From Gemmatimonadales bacterium (GTDB lineage: Bacteria; Gemmatimonadota; Gemmatimonadetes; Gemmatimonadales; JACORV01), in the NCBI GenBank assembly GCA_035502185.1, contig DATJUT010000015.1, positions 62,001 through 126,000 on the forward strand: a DNA stretch of 64,000 bases, read 5' to 3'. This document shows, in pieces, positions 9,130-19,291 of this stretch; position 1 is the stretch's first letter; every line of letters begins with the position of its first letter. The notes under the pieces were generated by a model that saw only the letters and a program-made list of their open reading frames with translations, did no database searches and was not told the origin of the DNA. The position numbers were made by a program, and so were the translations under genes.

Positions 9130-9890
9130 CGCTCGCGCTGGTCACCGTCGGGACGGGCACGGTGGCCCCGTCCGCCACCCGCTCGGGCCCCGCGCACTGG
9201 GTCGAGCGGGGCGACGTCCGCCTGCTGATGGACTGCGGCTCGGGTGCGACCCACCGGCTGGCGCGCTGCGGTCTGGCGTGGGAGCACGTGTCCCACGTGG
9301 CCCTCAGCCACTTCCACCCCGATCACTTCGGCGAGCTGCCGGCGCTCCTGTTCGCGCTGCGCCACGCCACCAAGCGCCAGGAGCCGCTGGTGATCGTCGG
9401 TCCGGCGGGGACGGTGCGCCTGGTGAAGAGCCTGGCCGAGGGGTTCGGCGACTGGCTGCTCGATCCCGGCTATCCCATCGGCATCCTCGACCTCCAGGCG
9501 GGGGAGCCGTTCCCGCTCTCCCCCGACGTGATGCTCGAGGTGCATCCGACGCCGCACACGCCCGAGAGCGTCGCGTTCGGCGTCTCGGCGCCGGAGGGGC
9601 GACTGGTGTACACGGGTGACACGGGACCGAGCCCCGATCTGGCCCGCTGGGCGAAGGGCTGCGACCTGCTGCTGGCCGAGTGCTCGCTCCCCGACGGCCA
9701 GGGGGTGGACGGCCACCTCACCCCGGACAGCGTGGGCCGGCTCGCGGCCGACGCCGGCGCGGCGCGGCTGGTGCTGACCCACCTCTATCCTCCCACCGAG
9801 GCGGTGGACGTGCGCGCCGCGATCGGGCAGCGCTATCGGGGGCCGGTGGCGATCGCCGCCGACGGCGACCGGTTCGAGGTGACGCGGTGA
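9126..9890 (+). CDS. Metallo-beta-lactamase-fold hydrolase (ribonuclease Z-like)
   Basis: 254 residues. The metal-binding motif HxHxDH is present as SHFHPDH near residues 61-67. The later ligands are His in HPTPHTPES, Asp in YTGDTGPS, and a distal His in LVLTHLYPP. The protein opens with a [13 protein letters not shown] strand-turn typical of RNase Z and PhnP-like members. Substrate cannot be predicted: the family includes tRNA 3' processing enzymes, phosphodiesterases and arylsulfatases. It lacks the long exosite arm of classical RNase Z, so a small-molecule phosphodiesterase is as likely. The start overlaps the protease stop and lies 13 bases before the DAHP synthase gene. Confidence 0.85.
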   Translation: MTLALVTVGTGTVAPSATRSGPAHWVERGDVRLLMDCGSGATHRLARCGLAWEHVSHVALSHFHPDHFGELPALLFALRHATKRQEPLVIVGPAGTVRLVKSLAEGFGDWLLDPGYPIGILDLQAGEPFPLSPDVMLEVHPTPHTPESVAFGVSAPEGRLVYTGDTGPSPDLARWAKGCDLLLAECSLPDGQGVDGHLTPDSVGRLAADAGAARLVLTHLYPPTEAVDVRAAIGQRYRGPVAIAADGDRFEVTR

Positions 9891-9903
9891 GGCGCGAAGC
9901 GCG

Positions 9904-10941
9904 ATGCTGATCGTCATGCAGCACGGCGCGACCGCCGGGGAGATCCAGGGCGTCGTCGCCGCGATCGAGGAGATGGGCTACCAGGCCCGCCCGATGCCGG
10001 GCAAGCAGCGCACCGCGGTCGGCCTGGTGGGGAACGACGGGAAGGTGGACGCCTCGCGGCTCGAGGGCCTCCCCGGCGTGCTCGAGATCATCCACGTCTC
10101 CCAACCCTACAAGCAGGTCTCGCGCGAGTGGCGGAACGAGAACACCGTCGTCCAGCTGCCGGGAGGCGTGGCGATCGGCGGCGACGACGTGGTGGTGATG
10201 GCGGGTCCGTGCTCCGTGGAGTCCGAGGCGCAGATCATCGCCTCGGCGCGCGCGGTGCGCGAGGCGGGCGCCGTCGTCCTCAGGGGCGGCGCGTTCAAGC
10301 CGCGCACCTCGCCCTACTCGTTCCAGGGCCTGGGCAAGCGGGGGCTCGAGCTGCTGGCCAAGGCGCGGGACGAGACCGGGCTCCTGGTGGTGACCGAGGT
10401 GATGGACTCCGAGGACGTGGACCTGGTGGCCCGCTACGCCGACATCATCCAGGTCGGCGCCCGCAACATGCAGAACTACGCGCTGCTGCGGCGGGTGGGC
10501 CGCACGGCCCGCCCCGTGCTGCTCAAGCGCGGCATCGCCGCCACCATCACCGAGCTGCTGCTCGCCGCCGAGTACATCCTGGCCGAGGGCAATCCGCAGG
10601 TCATCCTGTGCGAGCGGGGCGTGCGCGGATTCGACACCGCCACCCGATTCCTGTTCGACCTGACGGCGATCCCGCTGGTGCACAAGCTCTCGCACCTGCC
10701 GATCGTCGCCGACCCGAGCCACGGCACGGGCCTGAGGGACAAGGTGATCCCGATGGCGCGGGCCGCGGTCGCCGCCGGCGCCGACGGCCTGCTGGTGGAG
10801 GTGCACCCCGACCCCGCGCACGCGCTGTCGGACGGCGCGCAGAGCCTGGCGCCCGATCAGTTCGCGGAGTTGATGCGCCAGGCCCGGGCGATCGCCGAGG
10901 TCATCGGGCGGCGCATCGCCGAGCCCGCGGAGGTCACCTGA
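9904..10941 (+). CDS. aroF: 3-deoxy-7-phosphoheptulonate synthase with N-terminal ferredoxin-like regulatory domain
   Basis: 345 residues. It catalyses the first step of the shikimate pathway, condensing phosphoenolpyruvate and erythrose 4-phosphate to DAHP. Residues 1-70 ([19 protein letters not shown]) form the small ferredoxin-like domain of the Thermotoga-type enzymes that mediates feedback inhibition by aromatic amino acids. The catalytic barrel carries AGPCSVES (about 100), [15 protein letters not shown] (about 128), LLKRG and the metal-binding motif ADPSHGTG near the C-terminus. This is the AroF/KDO8P-synthase-like class, not the larger plant-like class II. The stop codon shares bases with the unusual CTG start of lolA. 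Confidence 0.96.
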   Translation: MLIVMQHGATAGEIQGVVAAIEEMGYQARPMPGKQRTAVGLVGNDGKVDASRLEGLPGVLEIIHVSQPYKQVSREWRNENTVVQLPGGVAIGGDDVVVMAGPCSVESEAQIIASARAVREAGAVVLRGGAFKPRTSPYSFQGLGKRGLELLAKARDETGLLVVTEVMDSEDVDLVARYADIIQVGARNMQNYALLRRVGRTARPVLLKRGIAATITELLLAAEYILAEGNPQVILCERGVRGFDTATRFLFDLTAIPLVHKLSHLPIVADPSHGTGLRDKVIPMARAAVAAGADGLLVEVHPDPAHALSDGAQSLAPDQFAELMRQARAIAEVIGRRIAEPAEVT

Positions 10942-11597
10942 AGCTCGCCGCGGCACTGGGGCTGGCGGCCCTCGTTGTCGCGCCGCCCGGCGCGCAGGCG
11001 CCGGATGCCGGCGCGCTCCTCGACGGGGCGGTGGTCGCGCTGGGTCGGGCCACGACGATGCGCGCCGACTTCACGCAGCGCATCCGCGACCAGATGCTCG
11101 GCAGCGACGAGACGTCGACCGGCGAATTCCTGCAGCAGCGGCCGGGCCGCTTCGCGATGCGGTGGCGCCGGCCCGCCGGCGACCTGATCCTCGCCGACGG
11201 GAAGGTGCTGTGGGTCTACCTGCCCTCGTCGGCGCCCAAGCAGGCCGTGCGGACCAACCTGAGCGGGAAGCCGGGCGAGTCGGCGGACTTCGTGTCGGAG
11301 TTCCTGGATCACCCGCGTGACCGCTTCGCCGTCAGCTACGTGCGCCCCGACACCGTCGGCGCCAGGCCGGCCGACGTGCTCGCGCTGGTCCCGCGCCAGG
11401 CCAGCGTCCCCTACCAGCGGGCGCTGATCTGGGTGGACCGCGCCGACAGCCTGGTGCGGCGCGTCGAGATCATGGAGGGGTCGGGGTCGGTGCGGCGCCT
11501 CACCTTCGATCACCTGCGGGTCAATACCCCGATTCCGGCGAGCGCCTTCCGCTTCACGCCGCCGGCGGGGGTGAGGGTGGTGGACGCGAGCGAGTAG
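10938..11597 (+). CDS. lolA: Outer-membrane lipoprotein carrier protein LolA, probable CTG start
   Basis: About 219 residues. LolA carries lipoproteins across the periplasm to the outer membrane. The pattern fits: a signal peptide ([20 protein letters not shown]), then [13 protein letters not shown], a run of beta strands with [18 protein letters not shown], and [14 protein letters not shown]. No ATG, GTG or TTG lies in frame within more than 60 bases upstream. The first internal Met, MRADFTQ, would delete the signal peptide. CTG at 10938, overlapping the aroF stop as CTGA, gives a perfect exported N-terminus. The start is therefore inferred to be CTG and translationally coupled. It converges on the DUF2520 gene after 34 bases. 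Confidence 0.88.
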   Translation: MKLAAALGLAALVVAPPGAQAPDAGALLDGAVVALGRATTMRADFTQRIRDQMLGSDETSTGEFLQQRPGRFAMRWRRPAGDLILADGKVLWVYLPSSAPKQAVRTNLSGKPGESADFVSEFLDHPRDRFAVSYVRPDTVGARPADVLALVPRQASVPYQRALIWVDRADSLVRRVEIMEGSGSVRRLTFDHLRVNTPIPASAFRFTPPAGVRVVDASE

Positions 11598-11631
11598 GAC
11601 GCTCGAGCCCTGCCGTTGCGTGTCGGGGCGT

Positions 11632-12552
11632 CTACCTGAGGAGCGCCTCGATCCGCTCCGCCTTCCCCGCCTCCAGCCCGGCCCGCCGCGCGAGCTTCAG
11701 CGTCTCAACGCCCAGGGCCCTGTACAGGGCCGCGTCGGCCTGCCCCAGCGCCATCAGGTGCCGGCGGACCGTGGCGGCGTCGCCGCGCGCGATGGGGCCC
11801 GTCAGCGCCGCGGCGGGGCCGGCGGCCTCGAGGTTGGCGACCGTGGCGCGCACCAGCGGCACCAGCGCCGCGAGCGCATCCTGGCCGGCGATGCCCGCGC
11901 GCTCGAGCAGGCGCGCCGCCGCGGCCACCAGGCCGACCAGGTAGCTGGACGCGAAGACGGCGCCGGCGTGGTAGAGGGGCTTCAGCTCCGGCGCGACGGT
12001 TAGGGGCAGACCGCCCAGCCGGCGGACCATCGCGTCGGCGACGCCCACCGCCGCCACATCGCCTTCGAGCGCGAAGGCCGCACCCCGCAGCTGCCGCGCG
12101 ACCCGGGCCGGCTCCGGGCCGAAGGCCACGAGCGGATGCATGGAGCCGGTGGCGGCCCCGAGCGCGGCCAGCGGCGCGAGCACCTCGCTGGTGAGCGCAC
12201 CCGACAGGTGCAGCACGACGGCGCCGGGGGCGAGCGCCGCGCCGCGGGCCAGCTCGGCGACGCACGCCGGCAGCGCGTCGTCGGGCACCGCCAGCACCAC
12301 CACGCCGGCCGCGCCCAGCCACGGCGGCGTTCCGCCCGCGGTGAGCTTCAGGCCGGGCGGCGCGGGCCTGGCCCTCCGCCCGTGCACGCCGCAGACCTTG
12401 ACGCGCGCGCGCCGGAGCGCCACCGCGAGCCCGAGGCCCGCGCGACCCGGCCCGACGATGCCCACCGGGGGCACGGCCGGAAACGCGACCGGGCCCGTCT
12501 CGCGGTGAGACCGGCCCGGAGGCTTTCCGCCGGCGCGGCGACGGCGCGGCAC
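11632..12552 (-). CDS. Rossmann-fold DUF2520 protein (ketopantoate reductase/NADP oxidoreductase-like)
   Basis: 306 residues from a GTG start. The dinucleotide-binding motif VGIVGPGRAGLGLA lies near residues 29-42, preceded by a basic, Pro/Arg-rich extension. A second strand has VVVLAVPDDALPAC, and the middle has GSMHPLVAF, the conserved core of the Rossmann-like plus DUF2520 architecture. The C-terminal helical half contains LKPLYHAGAVFASSYLV. The family resembles F420-dependent NADP oxidoreductases and ketopantoate reductases, but its reaction is not established. The start overlaps the stop of the ctpA gene, so both belong to the minus-strand rpmE-prfA-prmC block. Confidence 0.8.
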   Translation of the reverse strand: MPRRRRAGGKPPGRSHRETGPVAFPAVPPVGIVGPGRAGLGLAVALRRARVKVCGVHGRRARPAPPGLKLTAGGTPPWLGAAGVVVLAVPDDALPACVAELARGAALAPGAVVLHLSGALTSEVLAPLAALGAATGSMHPLVAFGPEPARVARQLRGAAFALEGDVAAVGVADAMVRRLGGLPLTVAPELKPLYHAGAVFASSYLVGLVAAAARLLERAGIAGQDALAALVPLVRATVANLEAAGPAAALTGPIARGDAATVRRHLMALGQADAALYRALGVETLKLARRAGLEAGKAERIEALLR

Positions 12553-14180
12553 TAGGGGTGCTGCGCCGCGGCGCCGGCCTTGCCCGGCTGCGCGAGGCCC
12601 AGCAGCTCGGCGGGCGTCCTCGCCTGCGTGGCGTACCGCACCGCCTCCATCAGCACCGGGTCCTCGTCGAACAGCCGGCGCACGCTGCCGGAGCGCCCGA
12701 AGCTGAACTGCGCCACCTCGTAGCCGATGTCCTCGTCGATGAAGTGCTGCGCCTGCGTCACCGTCCTGGCGTCGAGCGTCACGCCCCGCCGCGCCAGCGA
12801 CGCGAGGAACGCGGCGCGCATCTCGGGCGAGACCGCGAAGGTGGGGGCGCTCACCGCGTGCCGGGCCCTGACGTCGAGCGCATAGGCCGCGAGCGCGTCG
12901 TTGAACGCGGGAACGTTCTTGCCGAGGGCGGTGTTCAGCACGCGCGCCGCCACCTGGTCGGTGGAGTCGGGACGCACGGCCACGTCGGGCACGATGCCCC
13001 CGCCGCCCGCCACCACCCGGCCGTGGTCGGTGTGGTACGTCGGGCCCGCCGGCGCGCCGGTGTCCGGCCGCAGGGCCGCACTGTCGGTCAGCGCCTCCTG
13101 CTCCTCCTCGCTGTGCGCGCGACGCTGGATGCTGCGGCCGCTCGGCGTGTACCAGCGCGCCGTGGTGATCTTAAGGGCGGCGTCGCCCGACAGCTTGAAC
13201 AGCGTCTGCACCAGGCCCTTGCCGAACGTCGGCTGGCCGATCACCAGGGCCCGGTCGTGGTCCTGCAGCGCCCCCGCGACGATCTCCGACGCCGATGCCG
13301 TGCCGGCGTTCACCAGCACCACGATGGGCAGGTCGGGGTAGCGCTGCGTCTCCTGGTCGGTGTACTGGCGATTCGAGCCGGGCGCGCGGCCCCGGGTCGC
13401 CACCACCTCCTGGCCGGGATCGAGGAACAGCTCCGAGACGGCGATGCCCTCGTCGAGCAGCCCGCCCGGGTTCCCCCGGAGGTCGAGGATCAGCGAGCGC
13501 AGACCCGCACCCTTGAGACTGTCGATGGCCGCCGTCAGCTCGTCCGCCGACTCCTCGCTGAAGGGGTTCAGCTCCACGTAGCCGACGTGGTCGTTGACCA
13601 TCATCGCCGTCCGCACCGAGCGGGCGTGGATCCGGGCCCGGACCAGGTTGAACCCGAGCAGATCGGTCACGCCCGGGCGCTGGATCTTCAGCGCGACGTT
13701 CGTGTTCTCCGGCCCCCGCAGGTTGCGCACCGCCTGCTCCTGGTTCCACTGGGCGGTGCTCTGCCCGTTCACCTCGATGATCCGGTCGCCGGTCTGGATG
13801 CCCGCGCGCTCGGCCGGCGACTCCGGCAGCGGCGCCACCACCACGATCGCGTTGTCGCGCACCTCGATCTGGATCCCGAGGCCGCCGTAGTTCCCGGTGG
13901 TGACCTCGTTCAGGCCCGTCAGGTCGCGGCCGGTGAGGAAGACCGAATACGGGTCGTGCAGCTCCTTGACCATGCCGGTGATGGCCATGTTGTACAGCTG
14001 CCCCTCGTTCAGGGTGTCCACGTAGTAGTCCGCCACGTGGGACAGCACGTCGTCGAACAGCCGGGCCCGCTGGTACACGTTCGCGTCGCCGCGGCTGCCC
14101 TGCTGCATGAACCAGCCGCCCGACAGGAAGGCGGCGACCGCGACGACGCTGGTGACCAGGATGATGCGCTGACGTGTCAT
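12552..14180 (-). CDS. ctpA: Carboxy-terminal processing protease, S41 family
   Basis: 542 residues. One N-terminal membrane anchor (about 6-24) places the rest in the periplasm. A PDZ domain spans about 95-180 (GGLGIQIEVRDNAIVVVAPL, then GDRIIEVNGQ). The S41 catalytic core follows, with the nucleophilic Ser in NAGTASASEIVAGAL (about 297) and the general-base Lys in IGQPTFGKGLVQT (about 320). The last 130 residues form a helical extension beyond the minimal enzyme. Such proteases trim C-termini of periplasmic proteins, often peptidoglycan hydrolases. The gene follows tmk by 18 bases on the same strand. Confidence 0.95.
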   Translation of the reverse strand: MTRQRIILVTSVVAVAAFLSGGWFMQQGSRGDANVYQRARLFDDVLSHVADYYVDTLNEGQLYNMAITGMVKELHDPYSVFLTGRDLTGLNEVTTGNYGGLGIQIEVRDNAIVVVAPLPESPAERAGIQTGDRIIEVNGQSTAQWNQEQAVRNLRGPENTNVALKIQRPGVTDLLGFNLVRARIHARSVRTAMMVNDHVGYVELNPFSEESADELTAAIDSLKGAGLRSLILDLRGNPGGLLDEGIAVSELFLDPGQEVVATRGRAPGSNRQYTDQETQRYPDLPIVVLVNAGTASASEIVAGALQDHDRALVIGQPTFGKGLVQTLFKLSGDAALKITTARWYTPSGRSIQRRAHSEEEQEALTDSAALRPDTGAPAGPTYHTDHGRVVAGGGGIVPDVAVRPDSTDQVAARVLNTALGKNVPAFNDALAAYALDVRARHAVSAPTFAVSPEMRAAFLASLARRGVTLDARTVTQAQHFIDEDIGYEVAQFSFGRSGSVRRLFDEDPVLMEAVRYATQARTPAELLGLAQPGKAGAAAQHP

Positions 14181-14198
14181 GGTTCCTTCCTCGAAGGC

Positions 14199-14846
14199 TT
14201 AGGCCCGATACCCCACGACCGGCGGGAAGATCTGCGGGAACCGCCGGGCGAGGGTGTCCCACGCCTCCGCGTGCACCGCCTCGGGCGACCGGTCCGCCCG
14301 AAGGTGAACGATGGCCGGGCCCCGCGCTTCGCGAAAGGCCTCGGCCACCCGCCGGTGGAAATCCTCGTCCTCCCGCTCCATCCGGTCGCGCGGCTTCCCC
14401 TCGGCCTCCTGGCGGGCCCGCCCCGCGGCGGGCGGGAGATCGAGCACCAGCACGACGTCCGGCGCCAAGCCCCCGGTGGCCAGGGCGTTGGCCTCGAGCA
14501 CGGCCGGGCCCGGCAAGCCCCGGCCGGCGATCTGGTAGGCGCGGGTCGAGAGGTCGAACCGGTCGGCGATGACGGTGACCCCGCGCTCGAGTGCGGGCCG
14601 GACGGTCCGCGCCACCAGGTCGGCCCGCGCCACCAGGTACAGAAACAACTCCGCCGCGGGTCCGGGCCGCTGCGCGGGGTCCAGCACCAGCCGCCTCGCC
14701 TCCTCGGCGAGCCGCGTGCCACCGGGCTCGCGCACCACCAGCACCTCGCGCCCCAGCCCCTTCAATCGCTCGGCCAGCCGGGCGACCTGGGTGGTCTTCC
14801 CGGAGCCCTCGACGCCCTCGAAACTGAGGAAGACGCCTGTCACCAC
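14199..14846 (-). CDS. tmk: Thymidylate kinase
   Basis: 215 residues from GTG; two adjacent GTG codons make the exact start ambiguous by one residue. The P-loop FEGVEGSGKTTQ lies at about 9-20. VVREPGGTRLAEEAR is the dTMP-binding stretch, VIADRFDLSTRAYQ the DRX motif, and the LID region contains EGKPRDRMEREDEDF. It phosphorylates dTMP to dTDP. Length and motifs are normal. The upstream gap to the YlbF-family gene is a short array of heptad repeats at 14851-14885, so any ribosome-binding site must lie in or beside that array. Confidence 0.95.
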   Translation of the reverse strand: MVTGVFLSFEGVEGSGKTTQVARLAERLKGLGREVLVVREPGGTRLAEEARRLVLDPAQRPGPAAELFLYLVARADLVARTVRPALERGVTVIADRFDLSTRAYQIAGRGLPGPAVLEANALATGGLAPDVVLVLDLPPAAGRARQEAEGKPRDRMEREDEDFHRRVAEAFREARGPAIVHLRADRSPEAVHAEAWDTLARRFPQIFPPVVGYRA

Positions 14847-14850
14847 CGCC

Positions 14851-14885
14851 TCTCACGCCTCACGTCTCACGCCTCACCTCTCGCG
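14851..14885. repeat. Heptad array A: five TCTCACG-like units
   Basis: Five contiguous 7-base units read TCTCACG, CCTCACG, TCTCACG, CCTCACC, TCTCGCG on the plus strand. On the minus strand, the sense strand of both neighbours, they are GTGAGAG-like. The array fills the gap between the YlbF-family stop codon (TGA followed by AGCGCGAGAG) and the tmk start. It lacks the mirrored left half seen in the palindromic arrays elsewhere in the window. Confidence 0.85.
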
Positions 14886-14887
14886 CT

Positions 14888-15247
14888 TCATCCCAGCGTG
14901 ATGATCCGGCTCTCCGACCCCTTCTTCATGCCCTGGAGGATCGTCTCGTTCACCTTGTACATCAGCTTGTCGAAGTTCGTCCGGGCCGCGATGTAGGCCT
15001 GGTACAGCGGGCTCACCTGCACGCGGCTCCACAACCCGTCGAGTTCCGACTGCTGCTCGGGCGGCGTTTCCTCGCCCTTCTCGGCGCGCTCCGCCGCCGC
15101 CATCTGGAGCTGCGCCAGCCGGTCGAGCGACTGCCGCAGCTCGTCGTCCGCCGTGAGCCGCTCCTCGGCTCGCCGCCACGCGAGGTACGCCTCCGACTGT
15201 CCGACCAGACGCCCCAGCTCCTCGGCGTGCTGCTCAATCGCTTCCAT
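14888..15247 (-). CDS. YlbF/YmcA-family protein
   Basis: 119 residues, almost wholly alpha-helical: MEAIEQHAEELGRLVGQSEA, then AERAEKGEETPPEQQSEL and a C-terminal helix with YQAYIAARTNFDKLMYKVNE. This matches the YlbF/YmcA (Com_YlbF) family. In Bacillus those proteins act as a complex on RNase Y and mRNA maturation; here, in a diderm, the role is unknown. The first 14 bases overlap the end of prmC, so it is translationally coupled to release-factor methylation. The downstream edge is heptad array A. Confidence 0.8.
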   Translation of the reverse strand: MEAIEQHAEELGRLVGQSEAYLAWRRAEERLTADDELRQSLDRLAQLQMAAAERAEKGEETPPEQQSELDGLWSRVQVSPLYQAYIAARTNFDKLMYKVNETILQGMKKGSESRIITLG

Positions 15248-16155
15248 CAGCCGGTCTCCTGGCCCGCAGGTACCGCGGGCGTCCGAAGAGGTCATCGTCC
15301 ACGGCGCACTCGACCAAGCCCGCCTCCGCGGCCAGGTCGAGGACCCGGCCGGAGCGCGGCGCATCCACTTCCAGCGCCAGGAGCCCGCCGGGCGCCAGCG
15401 TCTCGCGCGCCGCATGCACCAGCTCGCGCGTGGGTCCCAGCCCGTCCGGTCCGCCGTCCAGCGCCTCGCGCGGCTCGAACTCCCGCACGCCGGGCTCGAG
15501 GCGCTCCCAGTCCGCCGTGGCCACGTAGGGCGGATTGCTGACCAGCACGTCCACGCGCTCGCCGCCGAGCGGGGCGGCGAGGTGGCCGCGCCCGAGCCGG
15601 ACGCGCCCGGCCGCCTCGTGCTCGGCCACGTTGGCCCGCGCCACCTCGAGCGCGCCGGCCGAGCGGTCGACGGCCACGATCCGCTCCGCGTCCGACTCGA
15701 GGGCCAGCGCGATCGCGATCGCGCCGGAGCCGGTGCCCACGTCGGCCACCACCATCCGCGACGCCGGCCGCGCGCTCCCGCGCATCCAGGCCAGGACGAT
15801 GTCGACCAGCCCTTCGGTCTCGGGGCGCGGAATGAGCACCCGGCGATCCACGGCGAGCCACAGGCCCCGGAAGTTCGTGCGGCCCGCGGCGTACGCCTGC
15901 GGCCAGCCCATCGCGCGCCGGCGCACCGCCTCTTCGAGTTCGCAGCCCAGGGCCTCCGGGCACGGCTGCTCGCGATCCAGCCACGCGGCGCTGCTCGGGC
16001 GGCGCACGAGGGCGGCGTACAGCTCGGACGACTCGCGGGCGGCATCGGGTACCCCGGCGGCCTCGAGTGTCCGCCGCGCGTCCAGGAGCGCGAGGCCGAC
16101 TGTCCGAGCGTGAGACGTGGGAGGTGCGCCGTGAGAGGTCTCCGTTCTCACGTTC

Positions 16156-16166
<11 letters not shown>
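15234..16166 (-). CDS. prmC: Release factor glutamine methyltransferase PrmC
   Basis: 310 residues as called from a GTG at 16166. It methylates the GGQ glutamine of release factors using S-adenosylmethionine. The helical N-domain contains GWPQAYAAGRTNFRGLWLAV and the catalytic domain has VADVGTGSGAIAIALA and the signature SNPPYVAT. The gene sits directly after its substrate gene prfA. The first 21 residues (ending TSHGAPPTSHAR) are encoded entirely by heptad array B, and the conserved protein begins only at TVGLALLDARRTLEAAG. The called GTG is the only plausible canonical start in frame, so either the repeat supplies the start and leader or an unusual internal start is used. Confidence 0.9.

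Positions 16167-16168
<2 letters not shown>
16110..16168. repeat. Palindromic heptad array B spanning the prfA/prmC junction
   Basis: Left half on the plus strand: GTGAGAC, GTGGGAG, GTGCGCC, GTGAGAG. After an eight-base turn the right half reads TCTCACG, TTCTCAC, CTCTCAC. The two halves can pair as an imperfect hairpin. On the minus strand the right half supplies the prfA stop codon (the sequence GGTGAGAGGTGA encodes G-E-R-stop) and the GTG start of prmC, and the left half encodes prmC residues 11-21. The array is therefore partly coding. Confidence 0.85.
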
Positions 16169-17250
<1,082 letters not shown>

Positions 17251-17470
17251 GGAACCGCTCGACGCGGCCCGCCGTGTCCACCAGCTTCTGCTTTCCGGTG
17301 AAGAAGGGGTGGCACTTCGCGCAGATCTCGAGGTGGATCGCCTTCGCCGTGGAACGGGTCTTCCACGTGTTGCCACACGCGCAGACCACGGTGACGGTGT
17401 GATAGTCGGGATGAATGCCAGCCTTCACGGTGTCGAATCCCCGCGTACGAGGTTGAGCTCAGAGCCGCTA

Positions 17471-17497
17471 AATATAACCGGGGACGCGACTTGCCAA
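17471..17497 (-). promoter_or_regulatory. Possible promoter for rpmE
   Basis: On the minus strand TATATT (17471-17476) is a good -10 box. TTGGCA (17492-17497) matches the -35 consensus at four to five positions, but the 15-base spacer is shorter than ideal. It points into rpmE and sits in an AT-rich island in very GC-rich DNA. Confidence 0.45.
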
Positions 17498-17520
17498 CAA
17501 GCCGCCGGGCCGCGCAACAT

Positions 17521-17549
17521 TTGACACCCGGGGGGGGCCACGGTAAACT
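17521..17549 (+). promoter_or_regulatory. Sigma-70 type promoter for the Crp-family gene
   Basis: TTGACA at 17521-17526, a 17-base spacer containing eight G in a row, and TAAACT at 17544-17549. The -35 is perfect and the spacing ideal. Transcription should start near 17556, leaving a leader of about 36 bases before the ATG at 17592. Confidence 0.75.
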
Positions 17550-17591
17550 AGGCGCACTCGTGGAGTTAGCCCCTGCCTCCACCAGGTACCC

Positions 17592-18266
17592 ATGTCCGCG
17601 ACCGACGTCCTGAAGAAGGTGCCCCTGTTCGGTGACCTCGCCGAGGCCGACCTCGCCGGCTTCGCCGAGGTCATGCGCGAGCGCGAGTACCCCAAGAACA
17701 GCGTGATCCTGTTCGAGGACGATCCCGGCGACGCCTTGTACGTCGTCTCGGCGGGCCAGGTGAAGGTGGTGCTGATCGGCGAGGACGGGCGGGAGGTGAT
17801 CCTCTCGGTCCTGGGCGACGGCGACTTCTTCGGCGAGATGGCGCTGATCGACGACGAGCCGCGCAGCGCGCACGTGATCGCGATGAAGGACTCCAGCCTG
17901 CTGGTCCTGCGCCGGGAGGACTTCCAGTCCCAGGTGGCCGCCAACCCCAAGATCGCGCTGAAGCTCCTGCGCGTGCTGGTGCAGCGGCTCCGCCGGGCCG
18001 ACGCCAAGATCGGCGGGCTGGTGCTGCTCGACGTCAACGGGCGCGTGGCGCAGCTGCTCCTGGACCTCGCCGACGAGGGCGGCGGCCCGCGGATCACGCG
18101 CCGCCTGACGCACCACACGATCGCGCAGATGATCGGCTCCTCGCGGGAGACCGTCTCCCGCGCGATGCGCGAGCTGGTCGAGCGCGGCCTCATCGAGACC
18201 ACGCGCCGCGAGATCTCCATCAGGGACCGCGAGGGCCTGGCGGCGCTCGCCGGTGCCCGGACGTGA
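17592..18266 (+). CDS. Crp/Fnr-family transcriptional regulator
   Basis: 224 residues. The N-terminal cyclic-nucleotide-binding-type barrel (about 10-125) contains GDALYVVSAGQVKVVLI and GDFFGEMALIDDEPRSA, including the GE-x-AL...R-A pattern that binds cAMP phosphate in Crp. A dimerisation helix follows, then a winged helix with TIAQMIGSSRETVSRAMREL as the recognition region (about 172-195). There is no Fnr-type Cys cluster, so a nucleotide-type ligand is more likely than oxygen sensing. It is transcribed alone from a strong promoter, divergent from rpmE. Its targets cannot be read from this window. Confidence 0.93.
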   Translation: MSATDVLKKVPLFGDLAEADLAGFAEVMREREYPKNSVILFEDDPGDALYVVSAGQVKVVLIGEDGREVILSVLGDGDFFGEMALIDDEPRSAHVIAMKDSSLLVLRREDFQSQVAANPKIALKLLRVLVQRLRRADAKIGGLVLLDVNGRVAQLLLDLADEGGGPRITRRLTHHTIAQMIGSSRETVSRAMRELVERGLIETTRREISIRDREGLAALAGART

Positions 18267-18356
18267 GGGCCGTCACATCGACCGGGTGACCCGATTCCTT
18301 GAGATTGCCCCCCCCGTGCCGGTAGCGTTCGGCTTGCGCGAAACGGCGCTCCGGCG

Positions 18357-19238
18357 ATGAGCACCTCAGTCACGTTCTGGGGTACCCGAGGCACGATCCC
18401 CTCGCCCGGCGCGCACACGGCGCGCTACGGCGGCAACACGGCGTGCGTCGAGGTCCGGGACGGGCGCGGGCACGACGGCCGCGGGCACCTGGTGGTGTTC
18501 GACGCCGGGACCGGGATCCGCGGACTCGGCAAGCAGCTCGCCGCCGAGCAGGCGCCGGACGGCATCCGCGCGCACATCGTGCTGTCGCACGCGCACTGGG
18601 ACCACATCCAGGGGTTGCCCTACTTCGCCCCGTTCTTCCGGCAGGGCAACGTGCTGACGGTGTGGGGTCCCAAACAGGGCGACGTGGGGATGGAGGAGAT
18701 CCTGCGGCAGCTGATGCAGCCGGTGGTCTTTCCCGTCCCGCTCGACGCGCTGGCGGCGACGCTCGAGGTGAAGCACGTGAACTCGGAGCCCATCGAGACC
18801 GAGGGCTGCCGGATCACGTCGATGCGGGTCCGCCACCCGGCCAACACGCTGGGCTACCGGCTCGAGACGCCGGGCGGGCGGTCCATCGCCTACGTGACCG
18901 ACGACGAGCTCGGGCCGGCCGGCCACTACGAGGTGGGCCCGAAGTGGCGCGAGCGGTTCGTGCAGTTCATCGGCGGCGCGGACCTGCTGATTCACGACGC
19001 GACGTACACGCCCGAGGAGTGCCGGACGCACGCGGGCTGGGGCCATTCGTCGTACGTGGAGGCCGTGGAGCTGGCACGGGAAGCGGGGGTCCGGCGCCTG
19101 GCGCTGTTCCACCACGACCCGGAGCACACGGACGACGCGACGGACGTGATCGCGGAGAAGGCGCAGGCGATCGCGGCCAAGCACGGCGGGCGCACGGAGA
19201 TCGTGGCGGCCGCCGAGGGGCTGAAGATCACGCTCTAG
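18357..19238 (+). CDS. Metallo-beta-lactamase-fold hydrolase (PhnP/GloB-like)
   Basis: 293 residues. It begins VTFWGTRGTIPSPG, the strand-loop typical of RNase Z/PhnP-like phosphodiesterases. The zinc motif is SHAHWDHIQG (about 80). Further ligands are His in VRHPANTLGY, Asp in IAYVTDDE or LLIHDATY, and His in ALFHHDPEHTDD. Proteins of this kind are sometimes annotated as cyclic-nucleotide phosphodiesterase-like hydrolases. Its position directly after a Crp-family regulator makes a link to nucleotide signalling attractive, but that is inference. The 90-base gap upstream shows no clear promoter. Confidence 0.85.
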   Translation: MSTSVTFWGTRGTIPSPGAHTARYGGNTACVEVRDGRGHDGRGHLVVFDAGTGIRGLGKQLAAEQAPDGIRAHIVLSHAHWDHIQGLPYFAPFFRQGNVLTVWGPKQGDVGMEEILRQLMQPVVFPVPLDALAATLEVKHVNSEPIETEGCRITSMRVRHPANTLGYRLETPGGRSIAYVTDDELGPAGHYEVGPKWRERFVQFIGGADLLIHDATYTPEECRTHAGWGHSSYVEAVELAREAGVRRLALFHHDPEHTDDATDVIAEKAQAIAAKHGGRTEIVAAAEGLKITL

Positions 19239-19291
19239 GCATTCACCAGGCAGTCACGAAGCAGCCGAACCCTGTCCACGGAGGTCGCAGC

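Noticed and set aside
11598-11631. Terminator hairpin between lolA and the DUF2520 gene
   Set aside because: Only a 5-base GACGC/GCGTC pairing with a long loop is visible, too weak to call.
18267-18356. Possible promoter or regulatory RNA before the hydrolase gene at 18357
   Set aside because: A run of C and a small GGGTGACCC palindrome are present, but no -35/-10 pair or stable fold.
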